Part shown: in pieces, positions 35,651 through 46,834 of the stretch
How the letters are laid out: each line of letters begins with the position of its first letter
Position numbering within the stretch: position 1 is the first letter of the stretch
Assembly (NCBI GenBank): GCA_001600455.1
Contig: BCKC01000002.1
Span: 4,354,171-4,418,170 of the forward strand
Origin: Endocalyx cinctus
Lineage: Eukaryota > Ascomycota > Sordariomycetes > Amphisphaeriales > Apiosporaceae
Length of the DNA stretch: 64,000 nt
Reading direction: 5' to 3'
Program-made: the position numbers and the translations under genes
The notes under the pieces: generated by a model
What the model was told of the DNA's origin: nothing
Seen by the model: only the letters and a program-made list of their open reading frames with translations
Databases searched by the model: none

Positions 35651-38600
35651 ATGAGTCCTGGATCCGCAGACGAGTCTTCTGTTCCTGAAACACATAACCA
35701 ACAAGAGGTATCTTCCGACGCCACTCACCAATCCGATCAGCTGGGTGACGATGATACTTCTAACACCGCTGAGAAAACTCACGCTCGGGAAGAGGTCGAG
35801 AGCGAGAACCTAGGAGAAGGCAGTGATTCTCCCAAGCCCGGTAGTGTGAACAACGATGATCCTTCCAGCCCCCGTAAAGTATTTTGCTTGCATGAAGATG
35901 CTGAGCCTGAAGAGGCCAATGCCGAAAAGAATGAGACGAAAAGGGTTAAGTTTTTAGTCATCAACCATGAAAATGCCGATTCGGCTGAGTGGGACCTGGA
36001 CAGCGACTCTTCTGAGCCCCCTGATGGTGGCTGGAGGAAGAAGTATAAGACTCTCAAGAAAAATTCGGCCACTCGGACCTATGCTTCGACCGAGTATTGC
36101 AGGGCATGGCTTTCGGCCAATTATCCCTTGCCCAGTATCAATCCTGGCGATCCTAAATCCGGTAATCCTGGAGTTTCTCAGCCCGATAATCCCTCTTCTA
36201 ACCTTAATCCTCAAGATCATAAATCCAGGAATTACTTTCCTGATCTTAAACCTCGAGCGAGTTCAACCGATAATGGTTCATCAGATGTTAACGCATTTAG
36301 TAGTTCTGGAGCTTCTAAACATTCTAGTGATGAAGAAGAAGCTAAGCCGCTACTGAACCGTTTGCTATGGTACGATTTCAAAGATAATGATCCGGATTAT
36401 CACAGAAAAATGACAGCCTCCGTGATTGAGATTTTGGTCGGAGAACCGGATATTGCTATTCGCAAAAGCTTTCAGAGCAGGGAAGAACACGATAAGTCTT
36501 CCCAAGAACTGCGAGATAAGCCTGTTGATAGTACACCCTCACTCGTGGGCAAACAAACGGTCCCTGAGAGAATCCGGATCATTTCCCCGCATCTTTTAGA
36601 TTTCTTTTATGCCCTGGACACCTCAGAGTTCAAGACCGACTACAGGATGAAAACTAGCGTAGTATTGATACGACCGTATCGTTCGTTAGTTCATTTTGAA
36701 GATAAGATTCGGACTAGATGCCGAGAGCTCGAGGAATCCTTGAATACCAGTCAGACGGAGAACAAAGCTGAGCTCTGGCGAAATACCTTGGGTAGGCAAT
36801 TTGACTATAATTTTAAAATTTCTGAGTTTTTTTCTAACTAATTATTTGCTAGATCATTTTCAGTGCCTCCTGAATTTTATTGACGAATGTATCCTCCCCC
36901 GAATTAAATACGTGAATGATGCTTCTTGTTCTAAGATTACATTTGAAGATCTATGGTATCTGTTTAAACAGGGTGATGATGTGATCAGCATGTCCGATGA
37001 ACCCGAGATACAGGCATTTCGAGTGCTGTGTGTTCACGGAATCGATCATGAAGCCGGCTGGAACCCGTTTGCATCAAACTCTGCACGAACACTTGGTCGC
37101 CGTCCATCTGTATGGCTAGGGACGCCTCTCTGTATACTGTGCGCCTCCATTGATTTCGATGGGCAGCAGGTAGGCCCAGTGCAAAAGTCATTTTTGATCC
37201 CCAGATTCAGGGGATTGAAGCTCGTTTCCTCACTACCTGTGTGCCCAATAAATCGAGCATTAGACTTGAGCATTAGGCAAAGTGGACTTCAGCAGGGTCA
37301 GAAACTCCCGAAATGTCAAAATATCCCAGACCTCCGTGAGAAACTCGTTGCAAGAGGCAAACAATTCATGGATTTCACAAGCATCAAGCACATGCATTTT
37401 AATGGAATTACCCACGGGGAACATAAAGAAGAAGTAGACAGTCAAGTTATTATTGACTTTGAAAAGGCTTTCGACGCCCCCGAAGCTCAGAAACGACGGA
37501 ATAGATTCGACAACGAGACACAAACCGCTGGCTGGAAATCTGAGTTGTCAAATTTTGTTGGGTGGTCTCTATTTGATTCGTACGAGCCGCCACGATCCTG
37601 CTATTATGAGTGCTGCCGTCTAGAATTTGTACATCGCGATCACTTTGTGGACTCAATTCGCAGCACTGAGTACTTAGAGAGTTTAGTCCCAGAAGCTAGT
37701 TCCGAAGTACCATCCCTTGTCCTTCGTCCGCGACCATGGCAAGAAGCAGTCACCGGGGAGCATCCTATCAAGGATCACGAATTCCTTGTCATGTCTTATA
37801 GAGTTTTTGGATTTATCCTACAAACTCGGAAGTTTAGTGAGTGCTTCACTATTTTTGCGTCTTTTTTTTTTCTTTCTATTTAGAATAACTAGCGTTCGAG
37901 GAAGTTAATTTAAGCCGTTGTGTGTGCATTGGAGCTAACGCTTTATTCTAGGATGTATGAATATCGGTGGCCTCTCTACACTGGAAAGATCAAGTGGCTT
38001 TGTTAATAATGGCAGTGAACATGCTTCTCTTGATCACGAAGAGGCGTTTGAGCAACTTGTCCTTCCAAAAGGACACAAGAATCTTATTAAATCCTTGATT
38101 GGTCAGCATTTGACGAATAAACAGTCGGCGGTAGGAAATGAAATTTCTTGGGATATTGTACGTGGAAAAGGTAGCAAATACACTGTTCATCTCTATTCTT
38201 AGCTCTCAGGCATTCTGACACTAGATCTAGGGAAAGGATTGGTGATTCTATTGCATGGCGCACCTGGTGTTGGCAAAACAACTACAGCGGGTGAGTTATC
38301 ATCTTTACCCCATCTATCATTTAAATGTTGTAGGGCGATATTTTGACTAACGTCTCTCTAGAGTGTGCGGCTAACTACTTTGGAAAGCCGTTATTACGAA
38401 TTACATGCGGTTGGCAGCCACCGTACAAACCTAGGGATTGGATCAGCTAACACTATATTTAGGTGACCTCGGAATGTGGGCAGAACATGTCGAATCTGCT
38501 TTGCAGGAAATGTTTGTTCTGGCGAGCCGATGGGGTTGTATTCTCTTACTGGATGAAGCGGATATATTTTTGGCCGCTAGGACACCGGCAGATCTCTTGC

Positions 38601-39784
38601 GGAACAGCATCGTGTCAGGTTCGTCTCCCTCAATCTCCAAATCATCATCGCATATTAAGTCTAATCACACGATCTTTGATATAGTATTTCTTCGGGTGAT
38701 GGAGTACTACACGGGCGTCTTATTTCTCACAACCAATCGGATTGGTGATTTTGACGAAGCATTCGCCTCGAGAGTGCATATGAGCTTGTATTATCCTCCC
38801 CTCGACCTTGATGCAACCATGTCCATATTTGAACTCAACATTAAAAGGATCAAGAAACGATTTGCAATCAGCGGTAAGAGACTTGACATGAAGGAGGGAC
38901 CTATATATGCCTCTGCTACAGACCATTGGTTGAAACATCCAAAGGCAAGATGGAACGGGCGGCAGATCAGAAACGCCTGCCAAACATCTCTAGCACTGGC
39001 AGAATTCGAAGCCCAAGGAGGCGATCACGGAACGACACGGGACCCGAACGCGGTCGTGGCAATAGAAGTGAAGCACTTCGAAACCGTGGCGAACGCATAC
39101 CTCGGTTTTATGCAGTATATGAAGGATATTTACGGGGTCGATCCGGAGCAGAGAGCAAAAGAAAGTTTTCTTCGTGCTGGTCACAAGGATGGATCGATAC
39201 AGGATCTCGGGGACCCGCTTTTATCTCGAAAACAGCGACCTGAATATCAGAACCAAGGTCTTGGATCAGACGCACGTACTCACGCTTCATTCCAAGCTTT
39301 CGGAGGTAACCCAAGCGGCGTCGGCCAATTCAGGCCGCAGTATCAGGAACAACAGCAACAACAGCCCACGGCAAGCCACCTCCAGTACGGCGTGCCTGTA
39401 CACGGCGTACAGCAACAGCAGCAGCCGCCGTATAACGCTGCACAGATGCATATACCGCAGAATATCCCTACCGGTACAGCTGGGTTTTATCCACAAACGA
39501 CCGGACCACCGCCATCAGGACACAGCCATCAGGGTTCCGTAGGATCTATGCAACAGCAGATGCCAGCCTGGTCACCGCAGGGAGTCGCTAGACCCGTATA
39601 CCCGGCGACGGCAACGGCGGAAGGAGTGAATCCTCAGCCACACCAAGCCCCTCCCGGCGTTCAGAGCTGGAGCTCGATACCAATTAGGGTCTCGGGGGAA
39701 GTTCCGGGATCGGCGATAAGCGATAACGCACAGACCGGCCATCTTCCAGAGCGTGGCCCAGACGCAAGTTCTGGTTGGAATTAG
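35651..39784 (+). CDS. AAA+ ATPase with DUF7025-like N-terminal domain
   Basis: Exons are 35651-36791, 36853-37836, 37952-38170, 38231-38290, 38362-38409, 38463-38618 and 38685-39784 (1235 residues). The first 200 residues are acidic and disordered. A DUF7025-type region follows (about 240-700). The AAA module has Walker A HGAPGVGKTTT (Lys797), Walker B CILLLDEADIF (Asp848, Glu849), a sensor-type LFLTTNRIGDFDEAF and a lid region. The short exons 4-6 lie entirely in this module, and each join restores family-conserved residues, for example SVFLRVMEYYTG. The last 250 residues are a Gln/Pro/Gly-rich tail. Such ATPases form a large lineage-expanded fungal family of unknown function. One intron donor is GTTGGC, slightly off consensus, but the frame and homology demand it. 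Confidence 0.85.
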
Positions 39785-40387
39785 CCTTGTTAAGAGGGGA
39801 ACTGAATCAAATACTCGCGCCGAGAGATAATAGCAGTGGTAAGACCTTCAAAAATAGCTTCAGATGGTTCAATTTGTATGACTACGTTGGATAAAGATTA
39901 GGCGATTAAAGATGTAACTAGTTGATTGGATGGACAACCAAACGATTCATACGTATGTGGTGGTAATGACATTAATGACCATTCTTATTTGGAGAGATCC
40001 ATGGATATATATATAACTATTCACGGAAATCAGATATTATATTAATAAAATAATACTTGAAGCTCTTATGAATGTAAATAAGGACAGTAGTACTCTGAAT
40101 ACAAAAACATAATATAAGAATATAAATAGATTTATTTATATTATATCTCAGCAGCTAAGATAGCTGAATAGTAGTAAGTAAATAATTATGTAATAGGCGT
40201 ACATACGCTAAGCCTCATTTTTTATGTGCTATTCCTATTTTGTACAGGGCAACCAACAACCTGGGAAATTCCCACGATAATAATATATACGTACTTAAGT
40301 ACCTATAAGCTACACATCTCCCCCAAATTTCTCCTCAATCTCGTAATAATTAAAGCAAATCTCTTGCTTCCTGAGATACTCGCCACC
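39785..40387. other. Intergenic region before the CCDC47-like gene
   Basis: 603 AT-rich bases with several TA-rich repeats (about 40000-40150) and a GTACTTAAGTAC palindrome near 40290. It probably holds the 3' end of the AAA+ gene and the promoter of the next gene. No coding sequence is supported. Confidence 0.5.
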
Positions 40388-41953
40388 ATGGCCGACTTCT
40401 TGAAGAATATAATACCCGGTGGCAAGTCTTCCGAGACTCCAGTTGCATCTGTCGATTCAGGTATGTTGTTTTACTTTAGCATTTCAATTTGAAGCTATTT
40501 CGAGCCTGTAAGACACGTATGTCTTTACAAGTCGCGATAAATTTCCCGTGCGCATTTCATCTAATGGGATTCAATTATTGTTATATTATTCCAATTTCTT
40601 TTTATTGGAACCCAATTCAATTGCTTAATCATTGTAGCTAACATCTGAAATCCATAATAGACTTCGCCGACTTTGCTGATGCCGCTTCGCCGTCTCCCGT
40701 TCCTTTCGCGGCCACTCCTGGCAGCAACACTCTAGGAGGAGCCGCGCCGACCGCCGTTCCTTACACGAAATGGTACAATGTGCACGAGCGCCACAGCCTG
40801 AGCGAGTTCCAGACGGAAGGATGGATTCTGGGCCTCATCGCCGTCGTCCTGACCATGCACCTTATCGGCACGAGCCTGAACAAGGCCAAGTCGAAGGCCT
40901 GGGCCAAAGCGCACGCCCCCGTCCTGGCGGGCCAATTTGCCTCGGTCGGCTTCGGCGGCGTATCGTCTTCGGCCGCGGAGGAGGACCCGGAGAAGCTGCT
41001 GAAGAAGACCAGCCTGTCCGAGTACACGACGTACGCGACCGGGCGGCAGAACGTCGCGTTCGCCGACGTCAAGCTGTCGCTCCTCAAGCGCTACAACCCC
41101 GTCATGGTCGCCGTCGAGTACCTCCTCGGATACTTCATCGACAGCGTCGGAACCCCGCAGGAGGCCATGGAGGCCGTCCTCTACCCCTTCGACGGAAAGG
41201 AGGCCCAGATCGTGCCTAACCTTCCCGGCGCCGCCGAGCTCAGGAGCAAGGACGTGAAGAGCTCCTTCGACGGTTTCGTCTGGGCTGTTGTCAACAAGGA
41301 CAAGATGAAGCAGCTTCGCGAGGAGCGATACGACGTCTCCATCACCTTCACCAAGGATAACCCGAAGCTGCCCATCTGGACTACTATCATGAGCGAGAGC
41401 GCTGAGATCACCGAGACCCTCTTGACTGCCGAGCTTATCTCTGCCATCGAGAAGGCTGGAGACTTGTTTGATTACTTGATCATCAGCGACCAACCTATCG
41501 ACAAGCCCACGAAGTGAGTAATTGCCATGAAAGTCGTAATTTTTTATATTTTCCCAGGAACTAAACATGAAACTCTTTAGGCTGGACGAGACCGCCCCCC
41601 GCAAGCGTGTGTACCTGCAATACCGACTCCCCTCGTCGAACAACTACGAAGACCTCCTCCCCCTCTTCTCGTACTTCCTGCGCCTTCCCGACCAGCTCGT
41701 CGCCTCGGCCCACTTCCGACCCGAGGTCAACCGCAAGGTGAAGAACGTGCGGGACGAGCTGATCAAGCAGATCCAGAAGGCGGCCGAGGAGGAGAAGGCG
41801 GAGGAGCGGGCGATCGAGCGCGAGAAGGCCAAGAAGGCCAAGCGCGACGCCGAGCTTAACGCCCTCGACGCCAAGGCGCAGAAGAAGTTCCTCGAGAAGG
41901 AGAAGGAGAAGGAGCTGCGCAAATCGTCCAAGAGGCAGACTATGCGCGCTTAG
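40388..41953 (+). CDS. CCDC47-like ER membrane protein (DUF1682)
   Basis: Homologue of CCDC47/calumin, which in animals is part of the PAT complex that helps insert multipass proteins at the ER translocon; that role in fungi is inferred. Exons are 40388-40460, 40661-41513 and 41581-41953 (432 residues). The start sits in a strong CACCATGG context. A single transmembrane helix lies near residues 70-88 (GWILGLIAVVLTMHLIGT). The cytosolic domain contains NPVMVAVEYLLGYFIDS and RYDVSITFTKDN. The C-terminus is a Lys/Glu/Ala-rich coiled coil ending in a basic tail, as in the family. Codons are strongly GC-ending, which suggests high expression. Confidence 0.9.
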
Positions 41954-42314
41954 AAAACCGTGCAGAGAGTTTCATAGCTCCTTATTTTTACTCTCTCCTC
42001 GATGTTATAAGTGCCTGTAGCGGTTTCTGCATTTGTTGGAATAGCGTTGAAAAAAAAAGTATTCATGCATATATAATAAGGGAGCGGACAAAAAAAAAAA
42101 CCGTTATTTCTATGTAGGGTGGATGATGTGATCAGCGGTTAAAAGATAAGAATTATGAGTTTTCCTCATTTGTAACAATATTTACATAGTTGAAAAAAAC
42201 CAATGTTGTTGGTGCCAAATTTGGTTAATTGTACCATAGTTGATTCGACGTATTACCCCTTTGATTCCATTTCCATCTTGATGATATGTCTTACACAGAG
42301 ACAGACTCAGTAAG
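41954..42314. other. Convergent 3' intergenic region
   Basis: 361 AT-rich bases between the ends of the CCDC47-like (+) and ECM15-like (-) genes. Nothing else is seen. Confidence 0.55.
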
Positions 42315-42936
42315 CTAAGCGGGTTTGGCTAGAATATCCTGAACTCGCTTCACCTTATCCTCCGCCGTCTGTTTCTTATCCGTTCTGTTTGGGTTGATTT
42401 CTTTTAGTAACGCAACCTTACCGCGCGGGAGGTGTACAAGAAGAAATGAAAAATATGTAGACTAGAACTCACCTCGTACCAACTCGCATGGAAGTCTGAA
42501 CCCTCACGACGCCTTTGGAATGAACCACGCTGTGCGCTTGGCCTATGACCTTCATGACCTCGTCCCAGGAACCTTCTGTTTTGGGATTTTGTTAATATTA
42601 TCAGATGGCTAAGGGAGACGGATAAAAGGATGCTAAAGAGGGAAAAAAAAAAAAAAAACTTACCAACCGTAGTCCCGGCCGAGTGCATGGTGCATTTAAG
42701 CCCGCTCGCCGCGAGAAGTCGTTGCACTTCGGCTACTTCTTCCGCTACGGACGTTTGACCGGTTCCTACCTATATATATGTACATATGTTCTTATTAGTA
42801 TTCTTTTCTTCTCCTTTCTTTTCTCTCGTTGCTTCTGCATCGATTGAGATAAGGTGGTACGGGGAGGGGGGCGTACGGGAATTAAGCAGAAATCGGCGTA
42901 GCACCGCTCCGGCGTCGGGATATTGGCGTAATCCAT
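42315..42936 (-). CDS. ECM15: MTH1187/YkoF-type thiamine-binding family protein
   Basis: A tiny gene in four exons: 42936-42877, 42769-42664, 42575-42473 and 42384-42315 (112 residues). It is a homologue of yeast Ecm15 and the UPF0045 family, small ferredoxin-fold proteins that form tetramers and are thought to bind thiamine or a related ligand; the cellular role is unknown. The spliced protein reads [20 protein letters not shown], then [17 protein letters not shown], then VRVQT and [16 protein letters not shown], matching the family from end to end. Each exon is too short to stand out alone, so the gene is easily missed. All four joins keep frame and use standard splice signals. Confidence 0.9.
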
Positions 42937-43672
42937 TTGGTTGTTTTTTCTTCCGTTCTGCTCTGGGATTTCAGTTTTTTCTTCTTGTGAAAAGTGAAAT
43001 TGACTTCAAGAAAATATTTTCTTGAGAGAAGATCTAATTGAAGAACGTTGGAATGGAATGATCTTGGAGGAAGAAAAAAAAGGAAGAGCTTAAGGGCGAG
43101 TTTTGGGTCGATTTTGAGGTAATTGTGAAGTGGCGACTCGGCGTAACCCACCATCTGCCACTGCCGTCGTGAAGTTAGCATTTTTTTCAATGGTGGGCGG
43201 ACTTTCTTAACGTAACGCTACGAAATTCTGCACTATGTAAGTAAGATTTCATCACTTATTAATTCACAAAATGTTTCGAAGATTTGCAGATATCAGAGGG
43301 GTGTGTAGTTTATTCTAATCTTTGGATTTTTTATTGTGTTTTCTAGAAAACGTGGTATCTTGTAGTATATGCTTAACAATGAGAAACCCGCTAATATATA
43401 TATGTATATATGCCCCTTTCTGGCGGGAAAAATATCCAGTTCCAGCTGATCCTATTCTCTTTCCAATCGAGACAAATTTCCCCCCTTCTTCTATGTTTTC
43501 TTCCCCGTTCCGACTCTATTGGAGAAGTTTTGATTTCCTTTTTTCAAAATTTGATCACATAAGAAAAAAAATAACGCCTTCGCTATGCAATGCTAAAACC
43601 TGTAACAAATAAAAAGAGTACATCTGTAATGATCATAATGCCATGTAAATGGTAGTTTTTTTTTTTTTTTCT
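42937..43672. other. Intergenic region between ECM15-like and PLC-like genes
   Basis: 736 AT-rich bases upstream of the ECM15-like gene and downstream of the PLC-like gene. A T tract lies near 43656-43671 beside the PLC stop. No coding region is supported. Confidence 0.5.
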
Positions 43673-44971
43673 TTAGGCCAGTACTAACACGACCATAAGG
43701 AAGACACCCAAGGCGAAGACGCCGCCGTTGCCGTTTCGGCTTAACGGCGAGCGCGCGGCGGCGCTAGTCGTCACCTCCTTGGAGGAGGTGGTGCGGCCGG
43801 TGGCGACGATGCCGTTCATGTTATCGGCGGTGGTGATGGCGGGGCCCTCGCTGTAGAAGTTGACGAGCATGAAGGTCGGGGTGATATCGCCGTACTCGGA
43901 GTAGCAGGTCTTGGCGTGGAGGCCGAGGGCGCCGGTGGTGTTGGTGGAGGGGCTGTTGGCGGTGTCGATATCGTCGACGTCGGGGATCTCGATGGAGCTC
44001 AGGATGCTGGTGTAGGAGAAGTGGTTGATGAGCGGCAGGAGGCCGGCCGAGAGCGCGGACGAGGCCGAGTCCTGCGTCGTCGGCCGGTCCAAAGTGCAGT
44101 TGAAGCCCGAGAGCGACGTGACGTCGTACGCGGTCTCGAACACGTAGTCCCACTCGTTCAGGAGGTACGTGTAATTCGTGCTCGTCTCGATCGACGCGAT
44201 GAACGTCACCAATCGCGCGTCGGCGTCGATCATTTCTTGCAGCGTCGGCCACGAGCTGCTCGTATCTCGGCGTCCGAAGGAGCCACCACCTGGACCGCCG
44301 CTAAAACCACCGCTGCTGCTGCCGCCGCCGTAACCACTGCCGCTGCCGCTGCCGGTAGTAGTAGTCGTGGTGGCGGCGGTAGTAGTGGCGGCGGCAGCTG
44401 CGGCGGAGCTCGTGGTGACGCTGGCACTAGTACTGCTGGTGGTAACCGAGCCCGGGGTATATCCGTACTTGCTAATGCCGGAGGACTCGAAGACGGTGCC
44501 AAATTCGGATACTTCGAAATCGCCCGAGTTGACGAGCAGCAGCGTGACGACCTCGTTGGGGTTCTCGTCCATCCAGTACTTGATCTTGGCGAGCCAGTCC
44601 TCGAGCGAGCCGGCGTCGAGGAGGGAGCAGTAGGAGTGGCAGAGCTCGATGGTGCCGTCCGAGTCGTGGACCTGGGCCTGCAGCAGGCGGATACCGGCGT
44701 CGAGGGCGACGGTGGCGTTGTAGTACTGGTTCCCGGCTATGGAGTTGTCGGTGCTCGAGTCCCTTAGGAAGGCGCTGTCGTGGGCGCCCATGTGCGTTAT
44801 GTTGTCGTACGTCCGGCTGCACAGATCCGGGGAGTTGTTGCAGGCCGTGGTCGTGTCGGCCCGGCGGAAGAACCCGCTGCCGCTAATGCTTCCTACGTCC
44901 GGCATCGAGTATACCGTCGCCGAAAGCGAGGCGATCGTTGCGAGGAGACCGCATGTCGAGAAGGACTTCAT
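43673..44971 (-). CDS. Secreted GPI-anchored PLC-like phosphodiesterase
   Basis: A single-exon gene of 432 residues. An N-terminal signal peptide (about 1-22) precedes a PI-PLC X-like TIM-barrel domain. The family strings ITHMGAHDSAF (His60 and His64) and IELCHSYCSLLDAG (His112) provide the catalytic histidines, and NEVVTLLLVN follows. The C-terminus is a Ser/Thr/Ala stretch and a hydrophobic segment (ALGVFLMVVLVLA) typical of GPI-anchor signals, so it is probably cell-wall or membrane attached. Unusually, residues 175-240 form an Ala/Thr then Gly/Ser low-complexity insert in the middle of the barrel, just before WPTLQEMIDADARLVTFIAS. Substrate unknown. GC-rich codons. Confidence 0.88.
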   Translation of the reverse strand: MKSFSTCGLLATIASLSATVYSMPDVGSISGSGFFRRADTTTACNNSPDLCSRTYDNITHMGAHDSAFLRDSSTDNSIAGNQYYNATVALDAGIRLLQAQVHDSDGTIELCHSYCSLLDAGSLEDWLAKIKYWMDENPNEVVTLLLVNSGDFEVSEFGTVFESSGISKYGYTPGSVTTSSTSASVTTSSAAAAAATTTAATTTTTTGSGSGSGYGGGSSSGGFSGGPGGGSFGRRDTSSSWPTLQEMIDADARLVTFIASIETSTNYTYLLNEWDYVFETAYDVTSLSGFNCTLDRPTTQDSASSALSAGLLPLINHFSYTSILSSIEIPDVDDIDTANSPSTNTTGALGLHAKTCYSEYGDITPTFMLVNFYSEGPAITTADNMNGIVATGRTTSSKEVTTSAAARSPLSRNGNGGVFALGVFLMVVLVLA

Positions 44972-46834
44972 ATCGTCGGTCTATTTATATGTATTTTTAC
45001 GAATGACTAAGAAAAGACGAAACCAAAAAAAAGAAAACCCAATATATGATAACGAAATATACTACCAAAAACAATGAACAAAACCAATGAATTTCTAGAT
45101 GGATGAATTGGGTATATTGATAGATAAACTAGATGTGTTAAAAGTATAGGAAAGAAGGAAATAAGTATATTGAGTCGAAAAGATGTACGGCTACGTTTAT
45201 AATATAAGTATCAATCAACGTCACTTTCAAGCATCAGGTTTTTTTTTTTTTAACTTGGGGATTGCCCCAAAAGTATTTGATCCCCAGCAGTAATCAATCA
45301 ATGACCATCGCCACGCCACCTCGGCAGTGTAGCAGTGTCTACTCCGTATACGAGGATATACTACAGAGTATGCGTGCGTATGCTTATGCGAAATGCCAAA
45401 ATACTACATTGGCCGTTCAACCACCTAAATAAATTCAGGGGTGGTTGGCGGGATCGTCGTAGGTATATCGCACAGTACTTATGCGTTAATCTCTATTACA
45501 CTTATGTACAGTACAAAAGACTGTATACAAAAGACCCTTAGAAAACTTGAAGGTGGATACGTTTAGTTCGGTAGTTGAGCTTTAGTAAAACGCTGCGCCT
45601 CAAAATAAAACGTATGTGTTTTTTAAGGAACAAACGAATTACGGTGTATGGGTAGATATTATGGAGTCTTATGTATATACGTACTATGTACTCCGTATGC
45701 ATGGACTGATTTCAGTATAGCTGGCTTCGACCCACTTTGAATTCGTAATGAACATTTAATTCTGTTTACTACGAAACGTCGCTGACGTTGACTTACGAGC
45801 CGTAGGCGGCGCAGTTTTATTCCTTTATTTAATATTCTATTTAATATTTGTTTCTTTGTTTATTGAATCCTAGGTGTCAACGGGTACGGAGTATGCCCTT
45901 TTCCTTTTTTTTTATTTTATTCGGTACGTACCGTGATCATCCTTACCTAACCCATTTATTTTATTTGTAACTTGACTATTTCCAAGGTCGATACCTCCTC
46001 AGCTTCTGCTCTTGTTCTTCTTCATTGCCCAATATATATTTCTTGATATACATAGCCTGATGATAATTCGATGACCGCCTTTCTACCTTTTATAGGCTAC
46101 ATGTTGTACCAGCTTCATGTTTAATTCGATTACTGTTATTGTATTCAATTAACTACCTATCCTTTCTAGATTTCTCACTAACGTTGATCATTTCCCGCCA
46201 GTGGAGTGGATGGATCGAGGTATGGTCGTTATCTAACCTAGCACTTCCTATCCTAATCCAAGGCCCTGGATTTGGATCTGAATCTAATTTCTTAGAGGAC
46301 TCTACCATGTTCTTGATCTCCACTTCAATACCTGCTTTGGGTGAAATACGGTATCGTCGATATATTCCTCCTACGTGTATTCTGCCCGCTCTCCCGTTTC
46401 TCCTCATTGAAGTAGTGGTTTACCACCCCATCCCACTGTGAAGGCACATACAATATATCAAGGCAATGCTCGAGAGAATCAGTATATTCATCGAAGATCC
46501 TAAAGTTGGAGAAAGGAAAGTACTAAGTATACTAAGGTTTTTCAGAAAATGTGCAACCTAAATACTAAGATATGTGGCAGGTGCCACTAACCACCAGCTG
46601 GCCCCATCTGGCTACCTTTCATGCCCCTTGCCATGCGGCGACGAGTACTGGTGACATATTTGGTTGCGTGAGGTTTTTTTCCCGTGGCCACTACGACGGC
46701 GCAGCGGTCACATGGGTTTTGCTCACGAAAAGCACGACTGAAGGACCGTGCCAGTATATAACCGGTATGGATACTATGTACCTAAAAAAAAAAAAAAAAA
46801 AAAAAAAAAATCAGAAGTGCTTACACTCTGATTT
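44972..46834. other. Gene-free region between PLC-like and NLR-like genes
   Basis: 1.86 kb. It includes the presumed PLC promoter and several TACTCCGTA/TACGGAGTA motifs (about 45341, 45690 and 45884). An A27 run at 46784-46810 lies just beyond the NLR-like stop codon. Reading frames here (46139-46441 and 46153-46407) match no family known to me. Confidence 0.55.
46784..46810. repeat. A27 homopolymer 3' of the NLR-like gene
   Basis: An uninterrupted A run that is T-rich in the sense direction of the adjacent minus-strand gene, 24 bases beyond its stop codon. Confidence 0.8.

Noticed and set aside
43916..44767. Long open frame on the plus strand antisense to the PLC-like gene
   Set aside because: Its Gly/Ala/Val/Arg composition arises from GC-ending codons on the other strand. 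The PLC frame has a signal peptide, catalytic motifs and a GPI signal.
46139..46441. 100-codon plus-strand frame between PLC-like and NLR-like genes
   Set aside because: The frame is open on both strands with no domain and no supporting codon bias.
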